Assembly (NCBI GenBank): GCA_950097015.1
Contig: CATNEN010000011.1
Coordinates: forward strand, 4,554,501-4,618,500
Length of the DNA stretch: 64,000 nucleotides
Reading direction: 5' to 3'
From: Macrostomum hystrix
Lineage: Eukaryota; Platyhelminthes; Macrostomidae
Shown: piece by piece, positions 35,030 to 47,368 of the stretch
Layout: each line of letters opens with the position of its first letter
How positions within the stretch are numbered: the stretch's first letter is position 1
Notes under the pieces: model-generated
Databases searched by the model: none
What the model was told of the DNA's origin: nothing
The model's input: only the letters and a program-made list of their open reading frames with translations
Made by a program: the position numbers and the translations under genes

Positions 35030-35480
35030 TTTCCTATATTGTACAAAAAGGATTTTCCTGAAATCTAGATTTTCTCTAGATTCTATTTGTTCCTAGATAC
35101 TAGATTTGCCTAGATTCTAGATTTTCCCTAGATTATACATTTTCATAGATTCTATAGAGATTTCCCTAGATTCTAGATTTCCCTAAATTCTAGATTTTTC
35201 TATATTCTAGATATACTTAGATTCTAGATATCCCTAGATTCTAGATTTCCCCTAGATTTTCCTAGATTCTATAGAGATTTCCCTAGATTCTAGATATCCC
35301 TAGATTCTAGATTTCCCCTAGATTCTAGATTTTCCTAGATTCTATAGAGATTTCCCTAGATTCTAGATTTCCCTAAATTCTAGATCTTTCTATATTCTAG
35401 ATATCCTTAGATTCTAGATATCCCTAGATTCTAGACTTCCCTAGATTCCAGGTTTCCCTAGATTTCAGATTTCCATAGAT
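35030..35480 (+). repeat. Degenerate TAGATTCTAGATTTCCC repeat
   Basis: Irregular 15-21 bp reiterations around CTAGATTCTAGATTTCCC grade into the homogeneous 21-bp array to the right, as if it were the older edge of one array. Confidence 0.8.
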
Positions 35481-35826
35481 TCCAGATTTCCCTGGATTCC
35501 AGGTTTCCCTAGATTCCAAATTTCCCTAGATTCCAAATTTCCCTAGATTCTATAGAGATTTGCCTAGATTCTATAGAGATTTGCCTAGATTCTATAGAGA
35601 TTTGCCTAGATTCTATAGAGATTTGCCTAGATTCTATAGAGATTTGCCTAGATTCTATAGAGATTTGCCTAGATTCTATAGAGATTTGCCTAGATTCTAT
35701 AGAGATTTGCCTAGATTCTATAGAGATTTGCCTAGATTCTATAGAGATTTGCCTAGATTCTATAGAGATTTGCCTAGATTCTATAGAGATTTGCCTAGAT
35801 TCTATAGAGATTTGCCTAGATTCTAG
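35481..35826 (+). repeat. 21-bp minisatellite, about 15 copies
   Basis: The unit contains ATTCTATAGAGATTTGCCTA and is nearly identical between copies. The period keeps both strands open; not coding. Confidence 0.93.
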
Positions 35827-36424
35827 CCAAAAAGTCATCAAGCTGCAGATGAAAAAATGTAGAAATTTGTTCTATTGTTTTACTGCTGGCACAAATTAAA
35901 ACAAATTGAAACCGGATGCCGCGTTTTTTAGTTTGTTTGAAACGGTGATACATTATCTATTATTTATTTTCAACTCGTTCTGCCATCGCGATCGTCGTGA
36001 AAAGGTTTTTTATGAAAATTAGGATTAATTTTCCACTTCCTCTTCATTGTAAATGCTAAATTTCTGCAACGACCGGGTCGTTTAGTTGATTGGTATTATT
36101 TTCTGGTCCTGAACGCGTGAAAGCTAGTGAAATCAGGTGTATTATTAATTAGACTAATACGGCAAATAATCTCACGAATGATAATTTCATTTATTGATTT
36201 TCCAGATGAATTATCTATATAAATTCGTTTGTCGCGACGAAACGATTGCAACAAAAAACACTGGCGTTGCCAAGGACGCAATTTTGTTTGTGCGGTTTTA
36301 AAGAGTGAGTCCAGAAGATTGACAGCTGTATCTAACCAACTATTATTCTCTTGTGATTCTGACTGAGCGACTTGGGAGCTTGACAGCTGATATCCGCTGA
36401 AAATATTTCAACTCGTCAAAGCAA
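35827..36424. other. Unique intergenic DNA
   Basis: Nothing recognisable beyond AT-rich sequence between two arrays. Confidence 0.5.
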
Positions 36425-37065
36425 GAGTGGATTATGTGATGAGGATTATGTGATGAGGATTATGTGATGAGGATTATGTGATGAGGATTATGTGATGAGG
36501 ATTATGTGATGAGGATTATGTGATGAGGATTATGTGATGAGGATTATGTGATGAGGATTATGTGATGAGGACTATGTGATGAGGATTATGTGATGAGGAT
36601 TATGTGATGAGGATTATGTGATGAGGATTATGTGATGAGGACTATGTGATGAGGATTATGTGATGAGGATTATGTGATGAGGATTATGTGATGAGGAATA
36701 TGTGATGAGGATTATGTGATGAGGATTATGTGATGAGGATTATGTGATGAGGATTATGTGATGAGGACTATGTGATGAGGATTATGTGATGAGGATTATG
36801 TGATGAGGATTATGTGATGAGGAATATGTGATGAGGATTATGTGATGAGGAATATGTGATGAGGATTATGTGATGAGGATTATGTGATGAGGATTATAAG
36901 ACGAGGATCTTGAGATAAGGACAATGAGATGAGGATCATGAGATGAGGATCATGAGATGAGGATCATGAGATGAGGATCATGAGATGAGGATCGTGAGAT
37001 GAGGATCATGAGATGAGGATCATGAGATGAGGATCACGAGATGAGGATCATGAGATGAGGATCGT
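36425..37065 (+). repeat. 14-bp minisatellite, two adjacent subfamilies
   Basis: About 33 copies of ATTATGTGATGAGG run to about 36895. They are followed by about 11 copies of the diverged unit ATCATGAGATGAGG, so the array has a sharp subfamily boundary. Confidence 0.93.
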
Positions 37066-37977
37066 ATTAGATTTTTCTTAAATCTACCCGCATTTTATTT
37101 ACGTTTGAAACTTAGGCACCAGTTGAGTTATTTAAAGATGAAAATAAAAATCTAATTAGTGCACCATTTTAGAAGCATTTGGCTATTAAGCTATTAGCAG
37201 ATGGGGGTTGCTAAACCCGCAGTTCGTGCCAAATTTAATTTGAAAACTAAACTACTCTGAGTGACTCAAAAGCTGCTCACTCAACCAACGACAACACGCC
37301 CGCCTCCGCCTCATCGCGAGGTGAGCAGCTACATAAACTTGTGAGTCCAAGCCCACCCCAACACACTGCATTTTCGTGTCAATGCGATGCAACTCACACC
37401 ACACACTCAAACACAAACAGACTGGCACTGTGAGTTAGCCAGCCCTACTCAAAGACTAGATGTATGCTCAAATAGGACCATCAATAAAAGGCCATTTCTT
37501 TTCAAACACGAAGCCACTACAAGCGCTGGCACCCTTCAACTCCTAAAAATGTGCTTTTCTTTTTCTTTTATTATAAAATTTCTGCTTGTGTGTTTGTATG
37601 TGTGCGTCTAATCGTTTGTGAAATGTATAACATTGTCATTGTGCTGGCGTGTGTGTTTCAGTTGGGGGGGGGGCATTTTCTAGTGTGGAATTAAATAGAA
37701 GGACAGTCGGAGCACAATGAGTAATCCCCGCATGGAGACTGACCCTAGACACCCTGGCGCCTCTCTACCTGACTGCCACTAGCAATAGGAATGCCCGCAC
37801 AGCCAGAGCAGCTGTGGACTGTGAGCCCCTGCTCATGCAGTTTATTTTAGTTTAAGGCAAGTTTTTCCTAGCCTGCACACATGGCACTCGCAGAGCACTG
37901 GCAAACTGAAAGACTTCAGGCAAGAAGGCGCTAAACTCACGCAAAACAGCTGGCCAAATACAGATTAGAGATTAGAC
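37066..37977. other. Unique intergenic DNA
   Basis: No gene is recognised. It contains several GAGTGACTC-like and CA-rich stretches and a G9 tract near 37665. Confidence 0.5.
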
Positions 37978-38524
37978 ACAGGGGAGAGATGAGACTGGGG
38001 AGAGATGAGACAGGGGAGAGATGAGACAGGGGAGAGATGAGACAGGGGAGAGATGAGACAGGGGAGAGATGAGACAGGGGAGAGATGAGACAGGGGAGAG
38101 ATAAGACAGGGGAGAGATAAGACAGGGGAGAGATGAGACAGGGGAGAGATGAGACAGGGGAGAGATGAGACAGGGGAGAGATGAGACAGGGGAGAGATGA
38201 GACAGGGGAGAGATGAGACAGGGGAGAGATAAGACAGGGGAGAGATAAGACAGGGGAGAGATGAGACAGGGGAGAGATGAGACAGGGGAGAGATGAGACA
38301 GGGGAGAGATGAGACAGGGGAGAGATGAGACAGGGGAGAGATAAGACAGGGGAGAGATAAGACAGGGGAGAGATGAGACAGGGGAGAGATGAGACAGGGG
38401 AGAGATGAGACAGGGGAGAGATGAGACAGGGGAGAGATGAGACAGGGGAGAGATGAAACAGGGGAGAGGTGAGACAGGGGAGAGATGAGACAGGGGAGAG
38501 ATGAGACAGGGGAGAGATGAGACA
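37978..38524 (+). repeat. 16-bp purine-rich minisatellite, about 34 copies
   Basis: The unit is GAGACAGGGGAGAGAT with an ATAAGAC variant appearing in pairs at regular intervals (38101, 38228 and 38340 regions). It is the same unit as the array at 23362. Confidence 0.94.
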
Positions 38525-39124
38525 GTAGTCAGTAGCTTTGTGGGAGATTTTTTTCCACGTACCGAAGTTGGGCGACGTCTGGTTAGGATGATAAGTTTTG
38601 CTCGACATATTTAAGAATAAGAAAATGTTGACCTGGTTAGCATAGAATTAATTAGAATTCGGTATTTGATCTGTCAAATACATCAAGCCTAGGCAGATCT
38701 TTCGAGCCCTAGAAACGAGGCATGAAAATTTCTGATTGAAAAATTGCTCTTTTGAAAATAATCTACCGCCCATCAGTTCGCAATTCGATGTGTCCAATTA
38801 AGCAGAAGAAGAAATAGAATTGCTCAACTCTGGAACAGATTTCACACCCATACGTGTCTCGGGAACGTCTGTTGTGATAGCAGGACAAGCCAGCTGTTGT
38901 GCTCTGCCCTAAACGATTCCACGTCAGACTGGAAATGACTGACAGATGTATGACGCACTGCTGTTTGACACATGCTTGGATAGTGAGCTTTGAACGCTTG
39001 TGAGTGGGCTGAGAACATTTGGGTTGAGCTGCGAAATCAACAATCTGCTTTGTTTGAAATGCTACACTTGCTTTTTAAACTATATTTCTTGTGCCAAAAT
39101 TTCTAATTAAAAATGTTGTCACCT
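38525..39124. other. Unique intergenic DNA
   Basis: I see no gene or repeat in this stretch. Confidence 0.5.
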
Positions 39125-40160
39125 AAACTACCAAGTCTCCGATGCTTCAAGTCAGCTAAACTACAAGTCACCTAAACTACTAGTCACCTAAACTACTAGT
39201 CACCTAAACTACAAGTCACCTAAACTACAAGTCACCTAAACTACTAGTCACCTAAACTACAAGTCACCTAAACTACAAGTTACCTAAACTACTATTCATC
39301 TAAACTACTAGTCACCTAAACTACAAGTCACCTAAACTACTAGTCACCTAAACTACTAGTCACCTAAACTACTAGTCACCTAAACTACTAGTCACCTAAA
39401 CTACTAGTCACCTAAACTACAAGTCACCTAAACTACTAGTCACCTAAACTACAAGTCACCTAAACTACAAGTCACCTAAACTACAAGTTACCTAAACTAC
39501 TATTCATCTAAACTACAAGTCACAAACTACAAGTCACCTAAACTACTATTCATCTAAACTACAAGTCACAAACTACTAGTCACCTAAACTACAAGTCACC
39601 TAAACTACTATTCATCTAAACTACTAGTCACCTAAACTACAAGTCACCTAAACTACTATTCATCTAAACTACAAGTTACCTAAACTACTATTCATCTAAA
39701 CTACAAGTCACAAACTACAAGTCACCTAAACTACTATTCATCTAAACTACAAGTCACAAACTACTAGTCACCTAAACTACAAGTCACCTAAACTACTATT
39801 CATCTAAACTACAAGTCACAAACTACTAGTCACCTAAACTACTAGTCACCTAAACTACTAGTCACCTAAACTACAAGTCACCTAAACTACTATTCATCTA
39901 AACTACAAGTCACAAACTACAAGTCACCTAAACTACTAGTCACCTAAACTACTAGTCACCCAAACTACTAGTCACCTAAACTACTAGTCACCTAAACTAC
40001 TAGTCACCTAAACTACTAGTCACCCAAACTTCTAGTCACCTAAACTACTAGTCACCTAAACTACTAGTCACCTAAACTACTAGTCACCTAAACTACTAGT
40101 CACTTAAACTACTAGTCACCTAAAATACAATTTATCTAAACTAAAAGTCACCTAAAACGC
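39125..40160 (+). repeat. 15-bp minisatellite, about 67 copies
   Basis: The unit is CTACTAGTCACCTAA with the variants ACAAGTCACC and ACTATTCATC. A multi-unit block (ACTATTCATC then ACAAGTCACAAACTAC) recurs at several places, showing higher-order duplication. Confidence 0.93.
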
Positions 40161-40825
40161 AAATCACTGTAACTTCTATACCTCAATATAAAATCGCGAA
40201 AATATTTTCGCACATAGCGGATCCCTGATGTCTCAGAGCTTCAATATTCTATCAAAGTGTCGACCTGTTAAATAAACAAAAATCAAAACACTTGATTGCT
40301 CTTCAAAAACTGGATTGACTGACTGAATGTGAGTCATTGTGTTGGATTTAGTTGTTCAATTCGAATTCTAATGTAAACAAATCAAAATTCTTTAGACTGA
40401 ACTCTACTCAAACCATGATGTGTCAAAGGGCATCAAACTAAAATCATGGCCGTTATTTTTCAATTAACTTTTATCTTGATATAAAAGACTCTATGGAAAA
40501 TTGACTCCGGCAGTTTTCTAGAGTGTGAAAATTTGTTTTTCTCACCTCAAATCTAATCTCATTGATAAGTATTGAAGTGCTCGGTTTTGATTTTAGGAAA
40601 TCTGAAGAGCTAAGAAAAGAAAACAATACTCCGGTCTGCCATCTTTTCGATTATCTAATCAGAGAAGCAAAGTTAAAATCAAATTCATTCAGAAAAATAA
40701 TACTCATAAGATCTGCTTTTTTTTTAAAAAAAAGTTTTTTTTGCTCTTTATTTAGCTTTTACTTCCATCGGATAGCAATAACCGCTTCTCTGGAAATTGC
40801 TTCGAACTCTGAAATTATAAAATCT
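40161..40825. other. Unique intergenic DNA
   Basis: AT-rich. The open frame at 40562-41005 runs into the next array and has no recognised similarity. Confidence 0.5.
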
Positions 40826-41690
40826 GCCACCTACAATCCGTCCCTACAATCCGTCCCTACAATCCGTCCCTACAATCCGTCCCTACAATCCGTCCCTACA
40901 ATCCGTCCCTACAATCCGTCCCAACAATCCGTCCCTACAATCCGTCCCAACAATCCGTCCCTACGATCCGTCCCTACAATCCGCTACCTACAACCCGCTA
41001 CCTAAAACCCGCTACCTACAACCCGCTACCTAAAATCTGCCACCTACAATCCGTCCCTACAATCCGTCCCTACAATCCGTCCCTACAATCCGTCCCTACA
41101 ATCCATCCCTACAATCCGTCCCTACAATCCGCTACCTACAACCCGCTACCTACAACCCGCTACCTACAACCCGCTACCTACAACCCGCTACCTACAACCC
41201 GCTACCTAAAACCCGCTACCTACAACCCGCTACCTAAAATCTGCCACCTACAATCCGTCCCTACAATCCGTCCCTACAATCCGTCCCTACAATCCGCTAC
41301 CTACAACCCGCTACCTAAAATCTGCCACCTACAATCCGTCCCTACAATCCGTCCCTACAATCCGTCCCTACAATCCGTCCCTACAATCCATCCCTACAAT
41401 CTGTCCCTACAATCCGCTACCTACAACCCGCTACCTACAACCCGCTACCTACAACCCGCTACCAACAATCCGCTACTTACAATCCGTCCCTACAATCCGC
41501 TACCTACAACCCGCTACTTACAATCCGTCCCTACAATCCGCTACCTACAACCCGCTACCTAAAATCTGCTATAATACCTACAACCCGCTACCTAAAATCT
41601 GCTATAATACCTACAACCCGCTACCTACAATCCGCTACGTACAATCCGCTACCTACAACCCGCCCCTACAATCCGCCCCTACAATTTTGA
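40826..41690 (+). repeat. 13/14-bp minisatellite with two unit types
   Basis: Runs of TCCCTACAATCCG (13 bp) alternate with runs of CTACCTACAACCCG (14 bp) and occasional AAAATCTGCCAC. The alternating blocks repeat about every 270-300 bp. Confidence 0.92.
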
Positions 41691-44600
41691 AACTGCCAAT
41701 CTGGCACTAATTTTCCTATCGGAATTGAAAAAAATTAACTAACGATAAACACAGAACCTGCCAGGTTACAAGGCTAGGCTTTGCTTGTACAACTGCTGGT
41801 TACAATTCCCAGCAATAATTGTTCAACGCTGCTATATTTTGGCTCAGAAAATACTACCTAGCCTTGGCACGCAACACACACTGATATATCTCGGATATAC
41901 ACCCCCTGGCTGCTGCAACCCTTGGCGGTGAACAATCTATTAGCCAAGTTTTGGGGAGGCTGTCCATGCTCCTCTTATATATAAAAAGTGCCAGTCTATA
42001 TTCAGACAAGGCCAGTAAATGCCAACTGATCAAATGTGTGGGTCCTGGTCAAGAGGATATTATAGAATTTTTGTTCGTCACACAAAATGAGAAATGAATG
42101 AGAAAATGATTTGCAAATTAGAATAGAGAAAAAACTATAAGGTTTAATAATGAGTATAGACTGCAGCTCAACCGTGCTCAAACTGTCTTTGAGCTGCGGG
42201 ACTCACGCCAGACGGACTGGCACCGGAGGGAATTATTTGGGGTTGTCTAGCTTATTAGCACAATGGCCTTGGCCACATTGGCCTGTCAGTGTGACCAAAG
42301 CCCTTAACTACATTTCAGTAGGCTAAGTCTCATACTCTGAGCACTGCGCCTTTGTCAGGTGAGGCTTGCAGCTGAGCTGGGGTAGAGCCTACCACTTATC
42401 TACAAGAGCTGGACTAACATTGTGTCTTCCTTCCTTCCCTCCGCCTCTGCCTTTCTCCCTCCTCAGTGTGTCTCTAATACCAGATCCCCAATATTTTGAG
42501 TATAATAAGACAGCTTTACACAGTAACGCTATAGTTTGAGTTGTCACGTTCAGCTTACGCGCATGAATTTGGGTGAAAGATTGTTGTGAATTGTGTATTC
42601 AAACGGCAAGTCCAAAGTTGTATAATAAAGTTGGAATTGAGTGCAGTGCGCTGTGGGTGTTGGTTCTGCATTTGCTCATGCAGCTCATACAATGGGATGG
42701 GGGTTGGTGTGAGCTGTGTGTGTGTGTCTTTTCCGCATTTTGACACCCGGACTTGCAATAAGGACTGTATTTGTGACACTAGCAGACCTGCAACCATTGT
42801 TGAGGGCAGCGGTAGTGCAAATTCTGAGTGTTTTTTGTGTGCTATGACTGGTAGGTATAATGTGCTCCAATACAGCCATTGCAGTCTGCAATAACTCATT
42901 CTCTGCTTCATGCTTGTGAGTGTGCATTTTTTCCAACAGTTTTTTGACTGACGCACCACCGAACTGACCGAACTGACCGAGGGTTTGCGCGCATTGAGCT
43001 GAGCAAGACGCTGAGAATAATTCTCTAACAACTTGTATTGTGCTGTCGAAACATCTTATCAAACATAGAAAAGCAGAGAGAGGCAGGAAAGCAGAAATTA
43101 TCAAATTAAAAGTAAAGAAAAAAAGAGCGCGTCATTTTGTGTCAAGTACACAGAGTTTTTCTTCTGCATCACATAGAAACTTATTTGTTGAGTTTGACAA
43201 GTCTCAGTTGGACACCACTCAAGAGCTGAGAAAATTGAATCTAGTATAACGACTCATGCGGTGATGACGCAAATTGAAATTTTTTCACTAAAATATTCAG
43301 TTCCCGTCTATTAACATGACTGCTTTGATAATGAAAAGAATATTTTGGATGCAGGCAATAACAATAGCCCTGCTTGCACAGCATGCATGGTTCACGCAAG
43401 TTTCTGTCCTGGCTCTCGGGGGTGAATTTTAGGGTGAGCTGACTGAGAAATGCCCTCAGACAGTATGGCGCCAGTGCTACTCACGGCCGAAAATTAATTA
43501 ATTTTTTCATGAACTCCAAACGATCGTTATACTACTTACAGACCGAAAGCTGCCTTAGTAGCCACCATTGCGTTATTTAGAATGCATCAATACAGAGGAA
43601 AACAGAGAATTGCAGTAGCAAATGTGATACAACAATTCGAACAGAAAGTCCCCAAGCTAAAGAAATACGTGTACATGGGAAGGTATGAGAAATTAAATTT
43701 TATCTGTCTAAAGTTTAAAGACTGCTAAAACAAAAAAATCGACAACTATCTAACTTGTCGTTTCTTCTTATCTTATTTCTGGATCTATTTACTTTGAAAC
43801 TTGAAAATTGAAACCTTAGAATGCAAAATAATAAAAACAGGGAAATAAAAGAAAAAAAATTACTCAAGACTGTACTAAAAGTGAGCAAGGATCAAGATCA
43901 ATTTCATGGATTTTCTAAAATGCAAGAATGGGTTGATTGAAACGTACACGTGATATTAAATTCATAATTTTATTCGTTACTACAAATCATTGTAGTCTTT
44001 AAGTTCTCGCGGTGATTTTGTGTTCTAAACACAAAATTCCTACGAATAAGTTACAACGAAGCTGACGCTCGCATGCTGCTTATTGAAATAAAGTTTTGTC
44101 TCGTTTCTTTCTTATAAAACAGTAAGTTTAAACTAGCACACGAAGATGTGCAGGTTAAAACAAAACAAATTCCATAAAAATCTAAAATGGAAGATAAGCA
44201 AATAAACAAGAAGCTAAAATACAAAAAGCTAAGATAATTTATAATTATCGTAAGTTTTTTATATGAGCTAATCACAAAACAAGTTGCTAGTGTATTGCCA
44301 AGGTTTTCGAAATGCGAAATTCCAAAACTTAATTTGTAGTCACGATTGTTGGAAACTGGATAATAGGAAATGTATTGTATAAGCAAAAACTCTTTTAAAA
44401 TGGGTATATTTTTTCTGTCTAGTTTCCTTATCTTAGGAAGGAAATATTTTGAAACTTAATACGAAAGTGTATTCTTGTTCCAGCTAATTTACTGCAATTC
44501 AAACGGAGGTGCTTGACATAGAATCAAGAGTTGAAAAAATACACTTGCTTAAAACCCATTTATTTTATCTTATATGTATATGTTACATATGAAATATCTG

Positions 44601-45271
44601 ATTTTTTGGCTCAAGTCTTAATAAAAAGACGAAAAATGTATTTGCAATTAGAACATATCGTCTATCTATTTATCTATCTATCTTTCTATCTATCTATAAA
44701 GAAAGTATATTCTTCGAAATTATAAAAATTTAAGTTATTTTATATCCTAAAACATTTTTCATTAGTAGCCTTCAAAGTAAACGTACTTAAACATTTACAC
44801 AAACAATCACTATGAGGGAAACATATTTAAATTTTTGCTGGAAATTTTTTGTTCTTAAGTAGTATCTGCTTATGTTATAATAATAATTAAAAATTACATA
44901 GTTCTTACTACACAAAGGAAATGAGTTTGTATAATAAAATTGCAGTATAATATCTATTATTGTATGATAGCTCATATTCAAGCTTTGTGCTTTGCTGTCA
45001 GGCTCTATTTCTCTTTAGACTGAGCTGTGTAGTTTTTTGATGATTATTTTTTAGTTTAAGTTTAAAGCACAAATTCCTTGAAGTGAGAATATTTTAACTA
45101 ATTGCTTAAAATTTTTCTTATTTTATTAAGGATGTTGTAAGTTTATGCTTGTATATTAATATGTACTTTAGTGATTCCGTTAAGAAATCAATTGACTCAC
45201 TTTATAATTTTTGCTAACGCCAAGCAGTCGAAAATTAGCATAACTATAAAGTTTAATTTATTCTATTCCAG
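41691..45271. other. Gene-poor DNA upstream of DNAL1
   Basis: No gene is confidently recognised. Overlapping open frames on both strands at 42555-43249 are GC-richer than the surroundings but lack family similarity and splice context. A (TCTA)n microsatellite lies near 44660-44698. The missing DNAL1 initiator exon should be within this stretch. Confidence 0.45.
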
Positions 45272-46519
45272 TCTAAGGCAACTTCAATCAAAGAGGCTTT
45301 GGCCAAGTGGGAGGAGAAGAATGGGGCCAAGGCATCAGAAGCGCCAGCTGTAAAATTGTACGGCCAGATCCCACCAATAGAAAAGATGGATGCCTCATTG
45401 TCAACACTCACAGCTTGCGAGTAAGTCTAAAAATCTCATACTCGCAGTATTTCATAAGCTTTGGGCGCGAATAACATTTCAATTTAGAAAACTAGGGAAG
45501 GTCGGGAGTTCGAATCCAGAAATTCCGAAACTTACACAGTCCAGGGACCGAATTAGCAGTTTTAAATCAGTTATACTTATTTTTTTGAGATTTAATATGT
45601 TTTTTTTAATTTTACATTTTAGACACCTCAGTCTGTCCACCAATGTCATCGAAAAAATTGCCAATCTTAACGGACTAAGTGAGTGAAAAATTGAACTTTT
45701 TGGCAAATTATAACAAATCAACCATTCTAATCGATTGAAATCACGCCTCCTCACCGTAGAAAACCTAAAGATTCTGTCCCTCGGTCGAAACAACATCAAG
45801 AGCCTCACAGGATTGGACGCCGTTGGCGACACTCTCGAAGAACTATGGATCTCCTACAACAACATCGAGAAGCTGAAGGGCATCAATGTGTTGAAGAAGC
45901 TCAAGGTTAGATTAATAGAGAAATTTTCTCAGGTGGACTGCTGGCAGCTAGCTAGGAGGCAATTCTGCCCATTCCGCTAACTCCTGAGCACACACTCACA
46001 CTGGTGTGTACGTCTGCCCTGACTTTCTCATTGTCAGGCCTTCTCTCCGCGGCTGCAACCTGCCAAATGAATGACACGAGGCTGTGTACTATAGTTCAGT
46101 CCATGGACTGGGTTTTTTTTAACTGAATGAACCGAAAAAATCATTACTGGGTGTGAATCGAACTCCCGACCTTTCAATCAAATACCAAAATCCCTAATCT
46201 GCACTAGGCTAATTGGCACTGACAATTATTCCAGGTGTTGTACATGTCCAACAATGTGGTTAAAGATTGGGCCGAATTCGCCAAACTGTCCGAGTTACCC
46301 TGCCTCGAGGATCTGCTGTTTGTTGGTAAGCCAGTTGATTGTCTACCTATTTAGGTGAAACTGATTCACCCATAAACGGAAACCCGCCGCACGAAAGGAA
46401 ATCCGCTGGAAGAGAAGCACTCGGCCGAGGGCAACTGGAGAGATGAGGCCACCAAGCGGCTGGTGCGAATCAAAAAGCTGGACGGAGTGCCGGTGGTTCG
46501 CGACGAAGGCGACGAATAG
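45272..46519 (+). CDS. DNAL1: Axonemal dynein light chain 1 (LC1), initiator exon not located
   Basis: Five exons: 45272-45420, 45623-45678, 45760-45905, 46235-46325, 46398-46519. Phases close to 187 residues plus stop. The protein begins [18 protein letters not shown], lacking only the start Met that a preceding exon must supply; an in-frame stop lies just upstream of the acceptor. LRR signatures are [42 protein letters not shown] and [13 protein letters not shown], followed by [19 protein letters not shown]. This is the LC1 fold and close to the 190-residue human length. Family knowledge: LC1 binds the microtubule-binding or motor region of outer-arm dynein gamma heavy chain in cilia and tunes motility. 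Introns are short (72-329 bp). CFAP61, another axonemal gene, follows 850 bp downstream on the same strand. Confidence 0.93.
45493..45525 (+). repeat. tRNA-like B-box fragment in DNAL1 intron
   Basis: AAGGTCGGGAGTTCGAATCC resembles the B-box region of the minus-strand fragment at 46143-46222 (AAGGTCGGGAGTTCGATTC). This suggests a third tRNA-derived repeat family with two remnants in this gene. Confidence 0.4.
45934..46063 (-). mobile_element. Partial SINE-A in DNAL1 intron 3
   Basis: Antisense SINE-A body (GAGGCAATTCTGCCCATTCC, CTGACTTTCTCATTGTCAGG, CTTCTCTCCGCGGCTGC), lacking the tRNA head and part of the middle. Confidence 0.75.
46143..46222 (-). repeat. tRNA-derived fragment in DNAL1 intron 3
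   Basis: The minus strand gives TTAGCCTAGTGCAGATTAGG (A-box-like) and GGGAGTTCGATTCACACCC (B box). The stems are incomplete, so it is a remnant and not a tRNA gene. Confidence 0.45.
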
Positions 46520-46792
46520 ACAAACAGAAGACAAGCAGACTTTCCGAGCAGAAAATTTATGATGAAAACTTCTTCTTGTTCTACTAATTTCTGTAACACT
46601 TCTGCTTTTTTGTGTCTCCAGAATAACCGATTTGTATGACTAATTTGATTTCGTTTGTAACTTTTTGCTTTTTGTACTTTTATCTGTTTTTAAAGTTGTT
46701 AAAAACTTGGCGTATACTACCCATTGTGGATTCGACTAAGTAGTTGGTCCGGGATACTTTAATAAGATAAATTTCACATAGGAATAAACATG

Positions 46793-46798
46793 AAAAAT
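46793..46798 (+). terminator. DNAL1 poly(A) signal AATAAA
   Basis: Canonical hexamer 274 bp after the DNAL1 stop, before the intergenic minisatellite. Confidence 0.5.
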
Positions 46799-46904
46799 CT
46801 ATTTATGAAGGATTGCTACAGTACTAACTTACATTTGTATTGTTGAGTTTAGATTTATTTACATATGCATATTTGGTTATCGCATAACTCATGTTTCCCT
46901 GACA

Positions 46905-47310
46905 ATATAATTCCCATTGACCCACTAGGATTCCTATTGACCCACTAGGATTATTATTGACCCACTAGGATTCCCATTGACCCACTAGGATTCCCATTGA
47001 CCCACTAGGATTCCCATTGACCCACTAGGATTCCCATTGACCCACTAGGATTCCCATTGACCCACTAGGATTCCCATTGACCCACTAGAATCCCCATTGA
47101 CCCACTAGGATTCTTATTGACCCACTAGGATTCCCATTGACCCACTAGAATCCCCATTGACCCACTAGGATTCTTATTGACCCACTAGGATTCCTATCGA
47201 CCCACTAGGTTTCTTATTGACCCATTGACCCTCTAGGATTCTTATTGACCCACTAGGATTCCTATCGACCCACTAGGTTTCTTATTGACCCATTGACCCA
47301 TAGAATTGCA
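46905..47310 (+). repeat. 20-bp minisatellite, about 20 copies, between DNAL1 and CFAP61
   Basis: The unit is TTGACCCACTAGGATTCCCA with TTATTG variants. It ends about 60 bp before the CFAP61 start codon. Confidence 0.92.
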
Positions 47311-47368
47311 AACGACCCACTAGTCAAGGTCAACAGACCGAATTTCAGTCCTCAGAGAGTCGCAGAAA

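Noticed and set aside
42555-43249. Overlapping open frames on both strands, up to 158 codons
   Set aside because: No recognisable family, no splice consensus pairing and no bias to one strand.
43582-43682. Possible DNAL1 first exon (ATG to a GTATGA donor, 101 nt)
   Set aside because: It ends in phase 2, whereas the DNAL1 exon at 45272 needs phase 0. Joining shifts the frame into a stop. It could still be an exon of something else.
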